64,000 nucleotides of DNA from Bacillota bacterium (GTDB taxonomy: Bacteria > Bacillota > Clostridia > Lachnospirales > Lachnospiraceae), in assembly GCA_023436065.1 (NCBI GenBank), contig JAEZKU010000024.1:434001-498000 (forward strand). The letters run 5' to 3'. The notes beneath the pieces were generated by a model that searched no databases, was not told the origin of the DNA, and was given only the letters and a program-made list of their open reading frames with translations. The first letter of the stretch is position 1. Every line of letters begins with the position of its first letter. Below are positions 9,081-18,116 of this stretch, in pieces. The position numbers and the translations under genes were made by a program.

Positions 9081-9797
9081 TTATTGATTTTTATTCACAA
9101 TTCTTGTATTTACTTCACCTGTTGCTATATCAATATAACGTACGAATAAGGACACCTTGTTCTCCTCATTTAGACTGTTCCAAAGTGTATCGGTAAAGGC
9201 ATCAATATTGTCCGGTATAGAAACCAGCTTCGGTTCTCCTTCAAAGCTGGGTAACGGATTACCATCGTGCATGTAAGTATGGATAAAATGACCTTCTCCG
9301 GCTACCGGGTTCTCGTATGCAAAGGTATACCGATTGCAGGCTGACGGGTCACCGTTATTGCTCTTCAAGATGGACAATGCATAGTTATAAGTTCCTGCTT
9401 CAACATGTAATATACCGGAAATTCTAGGTGTATAGTTTGGTGCATCCGGCTCGAACTCGCGACTGCGTAAGGTCTGTTCAAATGTAAGCTGTTTGTCCAT
9501 TCCTACGTAAATCGTATCAGTCTGGTCGCCATTGGTTACAATCGTCTTATTGCCTAACACACGAACCGGTGCATAAATGATAAGGCTTGGATCCTCCAGC
9601 TTGGAAGGGTCAAATGCCTGGGTACGAATACCCAATCCATCTTCCACGAAGATGCGGTTACGGCTGTTTGAACTTCTTCCCATAATAAAATATGCGGTTA
9701 CTGCAGATGTTCCATCCTCGGATTTACCAATCACGATTCCCCTTCCCGGATAGGCATTCCTTTGTAATTCCTGTTCTAGTGAAAGCTTGTTCATCAT
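9081..9797 (-). CDS. purO: IMP cyclohydrolase of the PurO type
   Basis: About 238 residues resembling the archaeal-type IMP cyclohydrolase family (PurO, IMP_cyclohyd fold), which closes FAICAR to IMP. Family-like stretches include NAYPGRGIVIGKS, AYFIMGRSSNSRNR, GNGDQTDTIY-like and the tyrosine/proline-rich APNYTPRISGI. It is the first gene after a ZTP riboswitch, with stand-alone AICAR transformylase next, so together they replace bifunctional PurH. GGAGG serves adjacent ATGs at 9797 and 9794; either could be used. Assignment rests on sequence pattern and pathway context. Confidence 0.85.
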   Translation of the reverse strand: MMNKLSLEQELQRNAYPGRGIVIGKSEDGTSAVTAYFIMGRSSNSRNRIFVEDGLGIRTQAFDPSKLEDPSLIIYAPVRVLGNKTIVTNGDQTDTIYVGMDKQLTFEQTLRSREFEPDAPNYTPRISGILHVEAGTYNYALSILKSNNGDPSACNRYTFAYENPVAGEGHFIHTYMHDGNPLPSFEGEPKLVSIPDNIDAFTDTLWNSLNEENKVSLFVRYIDIATGEVNTRIVNKNQ

Positions 9798-9828
9798 TTC
9801 ATCCTCCATCTTGATTCATTGTACATAA

Positions 9829-9960
9829 AAAAGTCCGGGCAAGAAAACACCACATAAATGTACTGTTATTCCTGCCCAGACGGTCGGCCACCAATATTCG
9901 TTACACTTCCTGTGGGTACTCCCACACAGTTTCCTGCTTCCGTCAGTCATGTAACGTTCT
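9829..9960 (-). ncRNA. ZTP (pfl) riboswitch with terminator expression platform
   Basis: Read on the minus strand, GTTACA and TGTAAC pair as P1, followed by a GTGGG-AGTA-CCCAC hairpin, then the highly conserved downstream block GGCCGACCGTCTGGGCA. This is the pfl motif that binds ZMP/ZTP. The GGGCA of that block can pair with the TGCCC at about 9837-9843, which is followed by six T residues, so the aptamer and terminator compete. ZTP riboswitches turn on folate and purine genes when AICAR phosphate builds up. That fits the AICAR transformylase and IMP cyclohydrolase genes immediately downstream. Confidence 0.93.
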
Positions 9961-10090
9961 GAAGATATCATATACAATTTTTTTCAAAAGTGCAAGAGTA
10001 TTATTTCTCATTCATAAATTACCATAATTTATCAAATCAAATATTTTCCAGTATCTTATACCTCTTTTGCCATACCTTAGGTAATGCCTC

Positions 10091-10118
10091 TTGCATTTTT
10101 TCTACTGCATTCTATAAT
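10091..10118 (+). promoter_or_regulatory. Probable sigma-A promoter of the LytTR two-component genes
   Basis: TTGCAT (10091-10096) and TATAAT (10113-10118) are spaced by 16 bp, 45 bp upstream of the TTG start at 10163. Confidence 0.55.
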
Positions 10119-10162
10119 GAAGTTGTCGACATGCTTAAACTCTTTCCTATAGGAGGAATATC

Positions 10163-10864
10163 TTGATCAGGATAGCTATATGCGATGATGATGCAGCCGC
10201 ATTGCACCAAACAATAAAATACATAGAGGAATATGAGAAAGCCAGGTTTCATATTGATGAGTTCCACAGCGGAAAAGAGTTACTACTGAGCGAGGAGCTT
10301 TATGATATTATTCTGCTCGATATTGATATGCCTGAGTTGAATGGTCTTGAAACAGCTAAGCTTCTGCGACAGAGGGACAAGAATGTAAAGCTGATCTATA
10401 TCACGAATTACAGTGACTATACGGTCTTTGCCTTTGCAGTTCATGCCTTCGCGTATCTGTTAAAGCCATTAGATCGGCAGGAATTATATCATCAGCTGGA
10501 TGACGCTCTGGACTACATGACTCCTGCTACTGTCCCACTTCTGGAATTTCACGCGGAGGATGGACTCCTTCGAATACCATCTGAAGAAATATTATACCTG
10601 GAATATTTAGATCGCAGGGTAATTCTTCATACAACTCAAGGAGTTCATTCTATGAAATGCAAGATTACTGAGCTGGCGAAGACCTTGGAGCCTTACAACT
10701 TTTTTATGCCGCACAAAAGCTTTATCGTAAATCTGTATGCAGTAAAGAATATTCGGGGTTATGATATTCTGCTTACGAACCAATCCTCCATTCCTCTTTC
10801 TCAGAAGAAGTCCATTGAATTTCGAAAAGCCTTAAACTACTATCTGTCAGAGAGGAGGAATTAG
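10163..10864 (+). CDS. LytTR-family response regulator
   Basis: A 233-residue response regulator. The receiver domain (1-115) has the acidic pair DDD near residue 8, a phosphoacceptor Asp in LLDIDMPELNG (about residue 53) and the conserved Lys in AYLLKPL. The C-terminal half (~130-230) is a LytTR DNA-binding domain, with ILYLEYLDRRVILHT and the FFMPHKSFIVNL ending. These regulators act on bacteriocin, autolysis or quorum genes by binding direct repeats. The start is TTG behind a perfect AGGAGG (10151-10156). The sensor kinase gene follows with a 1-bp gap. The two DUF3887 genes after it are the nearest plausible targets. Confidence 0.92.
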   Translation: MIRIAICDDDAAALHQTIKYIEEYEKARFHIDEFHSGKELLLSEELYDIILLDIDMPELNGLETAKLLRQRDKNVKLIYITNYSDYTVFAFAVHAFAYLLKPLDRQELYHQLDDALDYMTPATVPLLEFHAEDGLLRIPSEEILYLEYLDRRVILHTTQGVHSMKCKITELAKTLEPYNFFMPHKSFIVNLYAVKNIRGYDILLTNQSSIPLSQKKSIEFRKALNYYLSERRN

Positions 10865-10865
10865 C

Positions 10866-12155
10866 TTGAACGATTATATCATAGCTCTGTTTTTACCGAT
10901 CATAGGCAGCTTCTTTATCCTCTACTTTGTATTCTATTGTATGGAGCAGATCGGTACTGAGGTTACTATACAGAAATATAAAAAGCAGATGATCATATGG
11001 ACTTATATATGCATTACTGTCGGTCTGTCTCTTTTTCAAAGCGGTCTTATCAATTTGCTGCTCTTACTGGTTATTCCAATCCTGGGATTCCTGTTATATA
11101 ATCGTCAGCGCATTTATATACTCTATTACCTGGGCCTCATGATTGCTTTATACCTGACAGACCTTCTTGCTATAGTAGGAATCCGACTGCTTTTTCAGGA
11201 ACAGATCATCTATTTTACAAATCAAAAGTACTACACAGTTGTACTAATACTGGGGACCCGGTTTATTGAGTATTCTGTTCTCCGTTTGTATACATCGCTT
11301 ATTCGGAGAAAGCCGCATGAAAGAATTACCCGAAGACAACTACTTCTCTCACTGACACTTCCCGTCTTCAGTATATTCAATATGCTGAGCATGTTGTTAT
11401 TCCTCGATGTGTTTCCTTCGCCGGAGCATCAGCTGCTCTTCTCACTTAATATTGTACTGCTGATTTTATTAAATTTATATCTTACTAACATTATTGATAC
11501 CATGAGCAGGAATAATCACCTGGAAAATGAGTTGAACCTCTATCAGCAACAGCAGGTAATCCAGACCCGGTACTACGAAAATCTGGAGCATAAATATGAA
11601 AGTACCCGTTCTTTGGTGCACGATATACGCAATCATATTCAGGCATTAGAGCATCTTTATAAAACAGAAGCTGCACCGATCAGCCGGGAATATGTCAAAG
11701 ACATCCACGGGATGCTGAATCAATTAGGTCAGCGTTATTTTACCAGCAACAAAATGCTCAATATTATTCTAAATGACAAGGTTCAGCAGATGAATGAGCT
11801 TGGCATTCAGGAGGATATCAAGATTGCTGAGGTAAACTTAGATTTTCTTCGTAACATTGATATCACAACCCTTTTTTCCAATCTCCTAGACAATGCCATT
11901 GAAGCCTCTGCTGCTTCCACACAAAAAACTATATCCCTACGTATTACTGCGACGCATGATTTACTTTCCATTACCCTGCGTAATTCATCAAACCAACCAC
12001 CCCTTAGGGAAGGGCCTTCCTTCCGCTCTTCTAAGAAAAATCATGAAGGTCTGGGGCTGAAAAATATAGAACGGGTGGTAGATCAGTACAAGGGTGATAT
12101 TCAATATGAATGGAAGGATTCCTATTTCACAACCCGTATCATGCTTACCGGTTGA
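10866..12155 (+). CDS. GHKL-type sensor histidine kinase (AgrC/NatK-like)
   Basis: A 429-residue kinase. Residues 1-215 contain six or so hydrophobic segments without a large external loop, as in peptide-sensing HPK10 kinases. Then a helical region carries the phosphoacceptor His in LVHDIRNHIQ, and the GHKL ATPase follows with the N box NLLDNAIEAS and G box GLGLKNIERVV. Translation starts at TTG directly after the response-regulator stop codon, so the two are translationally coupled. No AgrD-like peptide gene or AgrB protease is visible nearby, so the signal is unknown. Confidence 0.9.
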   Translation: MNDYIIALFLPIIGSFFILYFVFYCMEQIGTEVTIQKYKKQMIIWTYICITVGLSLFQSGLINLLLLLVIPILGFLLYNRQRIYILYYLGLMIALYLTDLLAIVGIRLLFQEQIIYFTNQKYYTVVLILGTRFIEYSVLRLYTSLIRRKPHERITRRQLLLSLTLPVFSIFNMLSMLLFLDVFPSPEHQLLFSLNIVLLILLNLYLTNIIDTMSRNNHLENELNLYQQQQVIQTRYYENLEHKYESTRSLVHDIRNHIQALEHLYKTEAAPISREYVKDIHGMLNQLGQRYFTSNKMLNIILNDKVQQMNELGIQEDIKIAEVNLDFLRNIDITTLFSNLLDNAIEASAASTQKTISLRITATHDLLSITLRNSSNQPPLREGPSFRSSKKNHEGLGLKNIERVVDQYKGDIQYEWKDSYFTTRIMLTG

Positions 12156-12208
12156 GGTACAGTCCTACTTTACCTGATTATTTATCTTCTTGAAAAATGG
12201 AGGGCCAT

Positions 12209-12613
12209 ATGAAAAAAATAATGATGCTCATCTCAGGTGTTATCATCCATGCAATGCTTGGCGCCTGCAACTCTACAAAGCTCGCAGCTTCCTTCGATAA
12301 GGAGACCCTTGAATCCTCTGCCAAACAGGTAATCGATTATTTGAACTCAGAAGAGTTTGACAGTGTGAATGCTATGGTGCGCGAGGATTGCAAGGAATAC
12401 CTGTCCGGTGATATTCTTGCAGATGCAGTTGATAAGACCTATGGAAAGGCCGGTTCCTTTGTGGAATATAAGAATATCAATATCATCGGTCAGAAGGATA
12501 AGAAAGCGGATTATGCTATTGTGATAGTAAAGTCAAAATATGAGAAGCAGAATGTGATATTTACAATTAGTTTTGACAGTAACTTAGAGGTTATAGGAAT
12601 TTTCATGAAATAA
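12209..12613 (+). CDS. DUF3887-type lipoprotein
   Basis: A 134-residue secreted protein. The N-terminus is a short lipoprotein signal with a lipobox at LGAC, and the rest is one DUF3887-like domain: the VIDYLNSEEFDSVNAM helix, an ILADAVDKTYGKAGSF segment, and strands ending in LEVIGIFMK. DUF3887 domains are usually found in front of hydrolases and are related to NTF2-like folds. GGAGGG precedes the ATG at 12209, preferred over the ATG four codons upstream. It sits between the LytTR kinase and a hydrolase that carries the same domain, which suggests a shared pathway. Function unknown. Confidence 0.78.
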   Translation: MKKIMMLISGVIIHAMLGACNSTKLAASFDKETLESSAKQVIDYLNSEEFDSVNAMVREDCKEYLSGDILADAVDKTYGKAGSFVEYKNINIIGQKDKKADYAIVIVKSKYEKQNVIFTISFDSNLEVIGIFMK

Positions 12614-12626
12614 AAGGAGTGATTAC

Positions 12627-14006
12627 ATGTCATATACAAAAGTTAAATCTAAATTTATCTCGTTATTTTTAGTACTGTTTCTTTTCCTGGGAAGTATATT
12701 TGGTGATCCAACCACTGTATACTCTATGAGCAGCACGGCTCCTGCAGAATCAGAAGCAGGGATCAAGGATACTCTTATCAAACGTACCTCTGACTATATT
12801 GCTCAATTTAACAATGGTAATTTTGAGGATTTTCATAAAGCTGCTTCAGAACAGCTTCAACAGATGGTTACTTTAGATATGCTAAAGCAGGGCTGGAGCA
12901 ATCTGATCGCATCAATCGGTAACCCCGTTCAGTCTGACAACAGCACATATACTGAACAAAATGATCTGAGTATAGTAACAGAAACACTACAATGTACCCT
13001 GTATGACATTAATGTAACGATCATCTACAATGCTGACCTTACACCTGTTAATATTGACCTTATGCTGGCCCCCAAGGCCCCTGCAAAGCCCCAATCAACC
13101 AGCAAGTGGAAGGAGGTCGCAGTCACTGTTGGAGAAAAGAATCTGCCCGGTATGCTTACCTTACCGAAGGGTGTGAAGAAGCCCCCCGTTGTCTTATTAA
13201 TTCAGGGTTCCGGAGCATCGGACATGAATGAATCAGTTGGTATTGCACCCAATCGTCCGTTTGAAGATATAGCTCACGGTCTGGCTGAACAGGGGATAGC
13301 AACACTGCGCTATAATAAGCGCACCTACCAGTATCCGGGTGCCGGTATAGATACCGTGGAGGATGAAATCCTGGACGATGCGGCCGCAGCTGTCAAAATG
13401 CTCAGCAAGGATAAGAGAATTGATAATAAACGAATCTACCTGCTTGGACACAGTCTTGGAGGAATACTGGCACCTAAAATCACTGCTGATAATCCTAATA
13501 TAAAAGGGTTTATCTCGATGGCCGGTACCCTACGCTCCCTTCAGGCTGTCATGATGGATCAGAATGAAGCTATCATCAATGCCCAGACCTCCCTGACTGA
13601 AGAGCAAAAAAAGGCATCCCTCGCACAGGCAGAAGCAGAGGTCAATAAGTCGCTAACCATAAAAGACGTTGATACCAGCGTCATTCTCGGTGCACCGGCC
13701 AATTACTGGAGAAGTCTGAATGCAATCGATAGCAAAGCCATCGTAAAGAAGTTAAAGGTTCCGATGCTGATTCTTCAGGGTGCTAATGACTTCCAGGTAT
13801 ATGCTGACAAAGATTATAAGCTATGGAAAACAACGTTAAAGGGACGTAAGAATGTTACCTTTAAGCTCTATCCGGGTCTTAGCCATCTATTTATGCCAAA
13901 CCAGGATTCTGCGAACGGTGCTCCGGACATTACGGTATATAATGCACCAAACCATGTAAAAGCTCAAGTGATTAAGGATATTGCAGTCTGGGTGAAAAAA
14001 CAGTAA
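12627..14006 (+). CDS. Secreted alpha/beta hydrolase with N-terminal DUF3887 domain
   Basis: A 459-residue protein with a signal peptide (hydrophobic stretch ~11-30), a DUF3887 domain (~45-150) and an alpha/beta hydrolase domain (~165-459). The nucleophile elbow is GHSLGG, the oxyanion region is LIQGSGASDMN, the acid lies in LQGANDFQV and the His in GLSHLF. Length and order match acyl-peptide-hydrolase-like exported esterases common in Firmicutes. It follows a separate DUF3887 lipoprotein by 13 bp and probably shares its transcript with the LytTR pair. The natural substrate is unknown. Confidence 0.88.
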   Translation: MSYTKVKSKFISLFLVLFLFLGSIFGDPTTVYSMSSTAPAESEAGIKDTLIKRTSDYIAQFNNGNFEDFHKAASEQLQQMVTLDMLKQGWSNLIASIGNPVQSDNSTYTEQNDLSIVTETLQCTLYDINVTIIYNADLTPVNIDLMLAPKAPAKPQSTSKWKEVAVTVGEKNLPGMLTLPKGVKKPPVVLLIQGSGASDMNESVGIAPNRPFEDIAHGLAEQGIATLRYNKRTYQYPGAGIDTVEDEILDDAAAAVKMLSKDKRIDNKRIYLLGHSLGGILAPKITADNPNIKGFISMAGTLRSLQAVMMDQNEAIINAQTSLTEEQKKASLAQAEAEVNKSLTIKDVDTSVILGAPANYWRSLNAIDSKAIVKKLKVPMLILQGANDFQVYADKDYKLWKTTLKGRKNVTFKLYPGLSHLFMPNQDSANGAPDITVYNAPNHVKAQVIKDIAVWVKKQ

Positions 14007-14050
14007 AAGCTTTACATAATGTAAATTAATTCAATCAAAGCAATTAACAA

Positions 14051-14115
14051 GGGTTCCAAGGATCTGACATTCCATTCTCTCTGTGGTAATATCAATACCT
14101 GGAACCCCTTTTTTT
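14051..14115 (+). terminator. Intrinsic terminator after the hydrolase gene
   Basis: GGGTTCCA (14051-14058) pairs with TGGAACCC (14100-14107), followed by seven T residues (14109-14115). The loop is long, about 41 nt. Confidence 0.7.
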
Positions 14116-14124
14116 GTCTCATAT

Positions 14125-14160
14125 GATTAAAGTGTCAAAGGCACCTTTGACACTTTAATC
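14125..14160. repeat. Perfect 17-bp palindrome with GTGTCAAA core
   Basis: Arms 14125-14141 and 14144-14160 match perfectly around a 2-nt centre. It lies between convergent genes and could act as a terminator for the gene ending at 14201, but it has no T tract. The AAAGTGTCAAA core recurs at the ends of the structured element at 53772-53902. Confidence 0.75.
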
Positions 14161-14200
14161 CTCATATATAAAACCTCATTTATATGAAAACTGAAGCATA

Positions 14201-14938
14201 TTAATAATTACTCTCATCAATTTTCGTGGTCTCTACATCGGTATATGAAGTCAGTAGATTAACAAAATTCTGAATACCCATCAGCTCTGTATTGGTGTGG
14301 CTTCCAATCATCAAGTTTATCCCTCTATATTTTGCGTATAGCTGGAAATCCAAATTATAGCCTCCTGTTATATAGACATCACATTGATGATTCAGCGCCT
14401 CTTTCAATTTATTGATGTCATCTCCACCACCGGCATTGATACAAACCTTATGTATTAGCTTGTCATTATTTTTATACCCTTTCACAGTTTCATTTAATAT
14501 TGTGAAAAGCTCATATAGTAATTTATCATAAGTAGTCCTCTCCACCAGTTCTCCTGAAATTCCCCAATAGTAATCATATTGATACGGAATGATTTTCTTA
14601 CAATTAATAAGACCTAGGGCATCCGCTATGGAGCTACTATTCCCAAAATCAGCATCATCCAGGGGAGCATGGAAAAATGCATGTATCATATCATATACTT
14701 CAATCATTTTAAAGCATTCATCCTTCAACTCCGGCATGTAGGGATGATGCGTAATCAACAAATCAACTTTAAACTGATGGGCTTTCTCAATAATCTCCGG
14801 TGTCAGGTTTACTGCATAACCTATCCGATTGATGTTCCTGTCATTTTCATTATAAAAACCCCATTCCATCGGCATATCCATTAATTTTTTCTTATCAAAA
14901 AGTGAAAGCATCCTTTCCTTTACTTCTGAATATTGCAT
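14201..14938 (-). CDS. NIF3-like dinuclear metal-centre protein
   Basis: A 245-residue protein of the NIF3/DUF34 family, which forms hexamers with two metals per subunit. Metal-binding regions are seen as DLLITHHPY (paired His), VCINAGGGDD, DVYITGGYNLDF and MIGSHTNTE near the C-terminus. Biochemical roles of this family are still debated; GTP cyclohydrolase-like and metal-storage roles have been proposed. TTGGAG precedes the ATG. It is upstream of the 14125-14160 palindrome and adjacent to an EamA exporter on the same strand. It is shorter than the two-domain (~370 residue) members and lacks the inserted PII-like domain. Confidence 0.85.
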   Translation of the reverse strand: MQYSEVKERMLSLFDKKKLMDMPMEWGFYNENDRNINRIGYAVNLTPEIIEKAHQFKVDLLITHHPYMPELKDECFKMIEVYDMIHAFFHAPLDDADFGNSSSIADALGLINCKKIIPYQYDYYWGISGELVERTTYDKLLYELFTILNETVKGYKNNDKLIHKVCINAGGGDDINKLKEALNHQCDVYITGGYNLDFQLYAKYRGINLMIGSHTNTELMGIQNFVNLLTSYTDVETTKIDESNY

Positions 14939-15014
14939 GGTTAAACTCCAATCTCAATTAATTTATTTGGCTCTTCTTTGATCCTATCAGTCCAAAATAT
15001 ATACTGCTATTTTC

Positions 15015-15914
15015 TTAGGAAGAACTTCGACTCATAGAAATTTTATAATATATCCTCTCACTAAAATTAAAAATAAATAATCCCAAAAGAATGATCGCAC
15101 CTCCAAATATTGTCGACCAATCAGGTATCTCCTTTGTAATAAGGAATCCCAGAAGAGTGGTCAATAAGGGGGTAATAAACATATAGTTACTTACAGTGGA
15201 TGCCTTTTCTGCCTTTGAAAATGCCTTTGACCAAGACAGATATGCAATAGCACTGGAAAAAATCCCAAGTATCATAATATAAAGCAGATGAATTGGCATA
15301 GCATTCCTTACTTCCCTTACCGAGGTCGGCAGGAAGATCATAAGCATCAGTGTACCTGCAAATATACTAAAGGTTGATACCTGTAATGCAGAATAATCCT
15401 TCAACAGTTTACGAAGTAACAGGTTATAAGTGCTTAATGCAATTGCTGCAAGAAGCAGCCATATGAGTCCTGTATTAACCATGAAGATTCCATCCATCGA
15501 AGTCAATATCATAACACCAAAGAAATCTATGATAATCGCGACCCATTGAAACCTCTTTATTTCTTCATGATAAATGAAATAGGAAAATAGCGCGGTTATG
15601 ATAGGTACCGTCGCTATGATTACACTACTAGTTGATGCCGTAACCTTTTCACTGCCTTTATTGAAAGCAATAATGTAGAAGAAAAATCCTACTGCACCAG
15701 ATAAAAGAAACCATTTCAAATCGGCTGTTTTCGGTATTTTCATTTTCAATAATAATGCCAGGATAATCAGTGTGCATGAAGCAACAAAATATCTTAAAAA
15801 GCCAAATGAATAAGCAGAAAAGAATTGCAGTACAACACGGGTCAGAACATATGCCAAGGACCAAAAAATAATAGTGACTGCTGCATATGGATGTGGACTG
15901 TCTTTTATTTTCAT
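15015..15914 (-). CDS. EamA/DMT-superfamily exporter
   Basis: A 299-residue protein with ten hydrophobic segments forming two EamA repeats (roughly 8-140 and 150-290), the standard build of drug/metabolite transporters such as RhaT or YdcZ relatives. Conserved prolines and glycines (ITALFSYFIYHEE and FITPLLTTLLGFLITKE ends) occur at the matching point of each half. The gene is divergent from a MocR-type regulator, a frequent pairing in which the regulator senses an amino compound that the exporter removes. The start follows GGAGAAGG. Confidence 0.88.
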   Translation of the reverse strand: MKIKDSPHPYAAVTIIFWSLAYVLTRVVLQFFSAYSFGFLRYFVASCTLIILALLLKMKIPKTADLKWFLLSGAVGFFFYIIAFNKGSEKVTASTSSVIIATVPIITALFSYFIYHEEIKRFQWVAIIIDFFGVMILTSMDGIFMVNTGLIWLLLAAIALSTYNLLLRKLLKDYSALQVSTFSIFAGTLMLMIFLPTSVREVRNAMPIHLLYIMILGIFSSAIAYLSWSKAFSKAEKASTVSNYMFITPLLTTLLGFLITKEIPDWSTIFGGAIILLGLFIFNFSERIYYKISMSRSSS

Positions 15915-15985
15915 TAGCCATCCTTCTCCTTTCCTTCGTATTGTTTACAAATGTTAACTGATTTGCTAAAATCATATCATGATAA

Positions 15986-16007
15986 ATTGGTTTATTAAAG
16001 TTCCAAT
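15986..16007. promoter_or_regulatory. Candidate operator between EamA and MocR genes
   Basis: An inverted repeat ATTGG-N12-CCAAT lies in the 135-bp divergent gap. It is a possible MocR binding site. Confidence 0.3.
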
Positions 16008-16049
16008 CTCATTGATATTATATTGAGCCAGTTAGAAAGTGAGAAAGAT

Positions 16050-17456
16050 ATGCTATATCTTGAATTAGATAGAAGTAAGAAACGTCTTGTGAAATTACAA
16101 ATATATCATCAATTACGAGAAAAAATTTTATCCGATGAACTCAAATCCGGGTTACGTCTCCCTTCCACCAGAGAATTGGCCTCTGAGCTGAATGTATCCA
16201 GAAATACTGTCCTGTCTGCTTACGAAATGTTAATATCAGAAGGATATGTGCATAGCATTGCCGGCTCCGGTGTTTATGTAAATAACGGAGTCCATGCATT
16301 TAAGTATACAGATAAGATGATAGATAGCCGCGTTTCTTCGCTCTCCAATGATGTGATAACACAGGATGTCATTGATTTTGATAGTGGAATACCGGCAATT
16401 GATCTGTTTCCCAGAGGCAAATGGAATAGAGTCGTCACTCAAGCATTTAATGAAGCTCCCATATCTGCTCTGGGATATGATTATCCTGAAGGTAGATTGG
16501 AGCTTCGGAGAACCCTTGTTGATTACCTTAAAAAAACCAGAGGGATTCAATGTGAACCGGAACAGATTATAATTACAACAGGCGCGAAACAAGGTATCTC
16601 ACTGATCGCAAAGTGCTTGCTTCACCAAGATAGTACCGTATGGATAGAAGATCCTTCGAATCATAATGTCAATCAGATTTTTTCCTATCATACCAAGCAA
16701 ATCACGCCAATTACTGTTGATGAAGAAGGGATTCAGACTAAATTATTTCCTACGACCAGTGTTCCGACCGTCATTTTTGTTACACCCTCCCATCAGTTTC
16801 CGATGGGAGGTATTCTATCAATACAAAGAAGATTAGAATTGGCTGAATTTGCCCGAAAGAACGAATGTTACATTATTGAGGATGACTATGACAGTGAATT
16901 TCGATATAATGGTCAACCGATCAACTCATTACATGAACTGAACAGTGGACAGGTCATTTATGTAGGCACATTCAGTAAAGTTTTATTTCCCTCCCTGCGT
17001 TTGGGGTACCTGGTCATGCCTTTTTCTCTTGTCGAGCAATGTAAAGAGTGGAAACGACTTGCAGATCATCATTCTAATTCCATTAATCAGCTTGCATTAG
17101 CACGTTTTATTGAAAATGGTGATGTGGAACGCTATATCATGAAGGCAAAAAAACTATATTTTAAGCGCAGAAATCTCCAGATTTCATTGCTCAACGAATA
17201 TTTTCCCGGTAAGGTCAAAATCTATGGTGCTCCTGCAGGGATGCATATCGTTGCAGAATTTGACTCGGTTATTTTTTCAAAGGATATAATTAATCGTCTG
17301 AAAGAGACCGGTATTAATGTGATACCGGTAGAAAATCATGCTATCGTAAAGGGGAATCACACGAATCAGATTATCCTAGGCTATGCACATCTTAGTCCCT
17401 CAAGGCTTGAACAAGGGATAATTAAAATAAAGTCTGTTCTTGAAGATATGTTATAA
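16050..17456 (+). CDS. MocR-family (GntR HTH + aminotransferase-like) regulator
   Basis: A 468-residue protein with an N-terminal GntR winged helix (residues ~12-75: LQIYHQLREKILSDEL, LPSTRELASELNVSRNTVLSAYEML) joined to a fold-type I aminotransferase domain. The PLP lysine is in YVGTFSKVLFPSLRLGY, and IIEDDYDSEFRYNG carries the conserved Asp/Tyr. MocR proteins bind PLP with an amino acid or amine and regulate a neighbouring gene. The divergent EamA exporter is the likely target. A TTG-initiated frame begins at 16023, but MLYLELDR at 16050 aligns with the usual MocR N-terminus. Confidence 0.88.
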   Translation: MLYLELDRSKKRLVKLQIYHQLREKILSDELKSGLRLPSTRELASELNVSRNTVLSAYEMLISEGYVHSIAGSGVYVNNGVHAFKYTDKMIDSRVSSLSNDVITQDVIDFDSGIPAIDLFPRGKWNRVVTQAFNEAPISALGYDYPEGRLELRRTLVDYLKKTRGIQCEPEQIIITTGAKQGISLIAKCLLHQDSTVWIEDPSNHNVNQIFSYHTKQITPITVDEEGIQTKLFPTTSVPTVIFVTPSHQFPMGGILSIQRRLELAEFARKNECYIIEDDYDSEFRYNGQPINSLHELNSGQVIYVGTFSKVLFPSLRLGYLVMPFSLVEQCKEWKRLADHHSNSINQLALARFIENGDVERYIMKAKKLYFKRRNLQISLLNEYFPGKVKIYGAPAGMHIVAEFDSVIFSKDIINRLKETGINVIPVENHAIVKGNHTNQIILGYAHLSPSRLEQGIIKIKSVLEDML

Positions 17457-17463
17457 TGGCCGG

Positions 17464-18027
17464 TTATTTTCCTGCTTCAACCTTCTTAATCGTATCTTCA
17501 CGAACAGCCTGTCTTACTAGTTTCAAATAGTCCGAAAATGCCACCTTATCATCTGCATAGGTCATATTAAGGTCATATTCTAATGGGATCCATGTAGACA
17601 AGTCAGAAATATTGTGCTGAATCAATGCTTCAAGGCTATCAATTGCCTTATAAATCTTGGCTTCAGTGGTCTTGCGCTCTGACATTTCTTCGTAAAGTTC
17701 CCTCATTTCTGCAGCGTATTTTGGGGGGAGGGAACTAACCCAGTTGTACAATAAGTTTTCCTCTGTCTCTTCATGGGCTTGGTTCTTGTCAAAGGTTGGG
17801 ATATCACCTGTAAAACATTCACCTAAATCATGAATGATACACATTCTGATAACCTTATCCATATCTGCTTCCGAGAACTCGTCCCTCATAAAGAAAGCCA
17901 TGAGGGTCATCATCCAGCTATGCTCTGCTACGCTTTCATGCCTCCCTTTTGCTGTATAGCAATGCCGAGTCGTATCCTTTAATCTTTCTGCAACCAATAA
18001 GGCATCCAGTAGTTTCCTTGCTTCCAT
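17464..18027 (-). CDS. HD-domain hydrolase (HDDC2/YfbR-like)
   Basis: A 187-residue HD-superfamily protein. Metal ligands are visible as HESVAEHSW (His), MCIIHDLGECFTGD (the HD pair) and KAIDSLEALIQH (distal Asp). Proteins of this size and pattern are 5'-deoxynucleotidases or related phosphohydrolases that remove phosphate from nucleoside monophosphates. The ATG follows AAGGAGAT. It converges on the MocR gene with only 7 bp between stop codons and appears monocistronic. Nucleotidase function is family inference. Confidence 0.85.
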   Translation of the reverse strand: MEARKLLDALLVAERLKDTTRHCYTAKGRHESVAEHSWMMTLMAFFMRDEFSEADMDKVIRMCIIHDLGECFTGDIPTFDKNQAHEETEENLLYNWVSSLPPKYAAEMRELYEEMSERKTTEAKIYKAIDSLEALIQHNISDLSTWIPLEYDLNMTYADDKVAFSDYLKLVRQAVREDTIKKVEAGK

Positions 18028-18116
18028 TTCCTTATCTCCTTCTTACTAATATTTAGATTTGCACCGAGCGCTATCATTATTCACAATACCTTGATTAGTT
18101 CTTGAGTAACTTCCTA

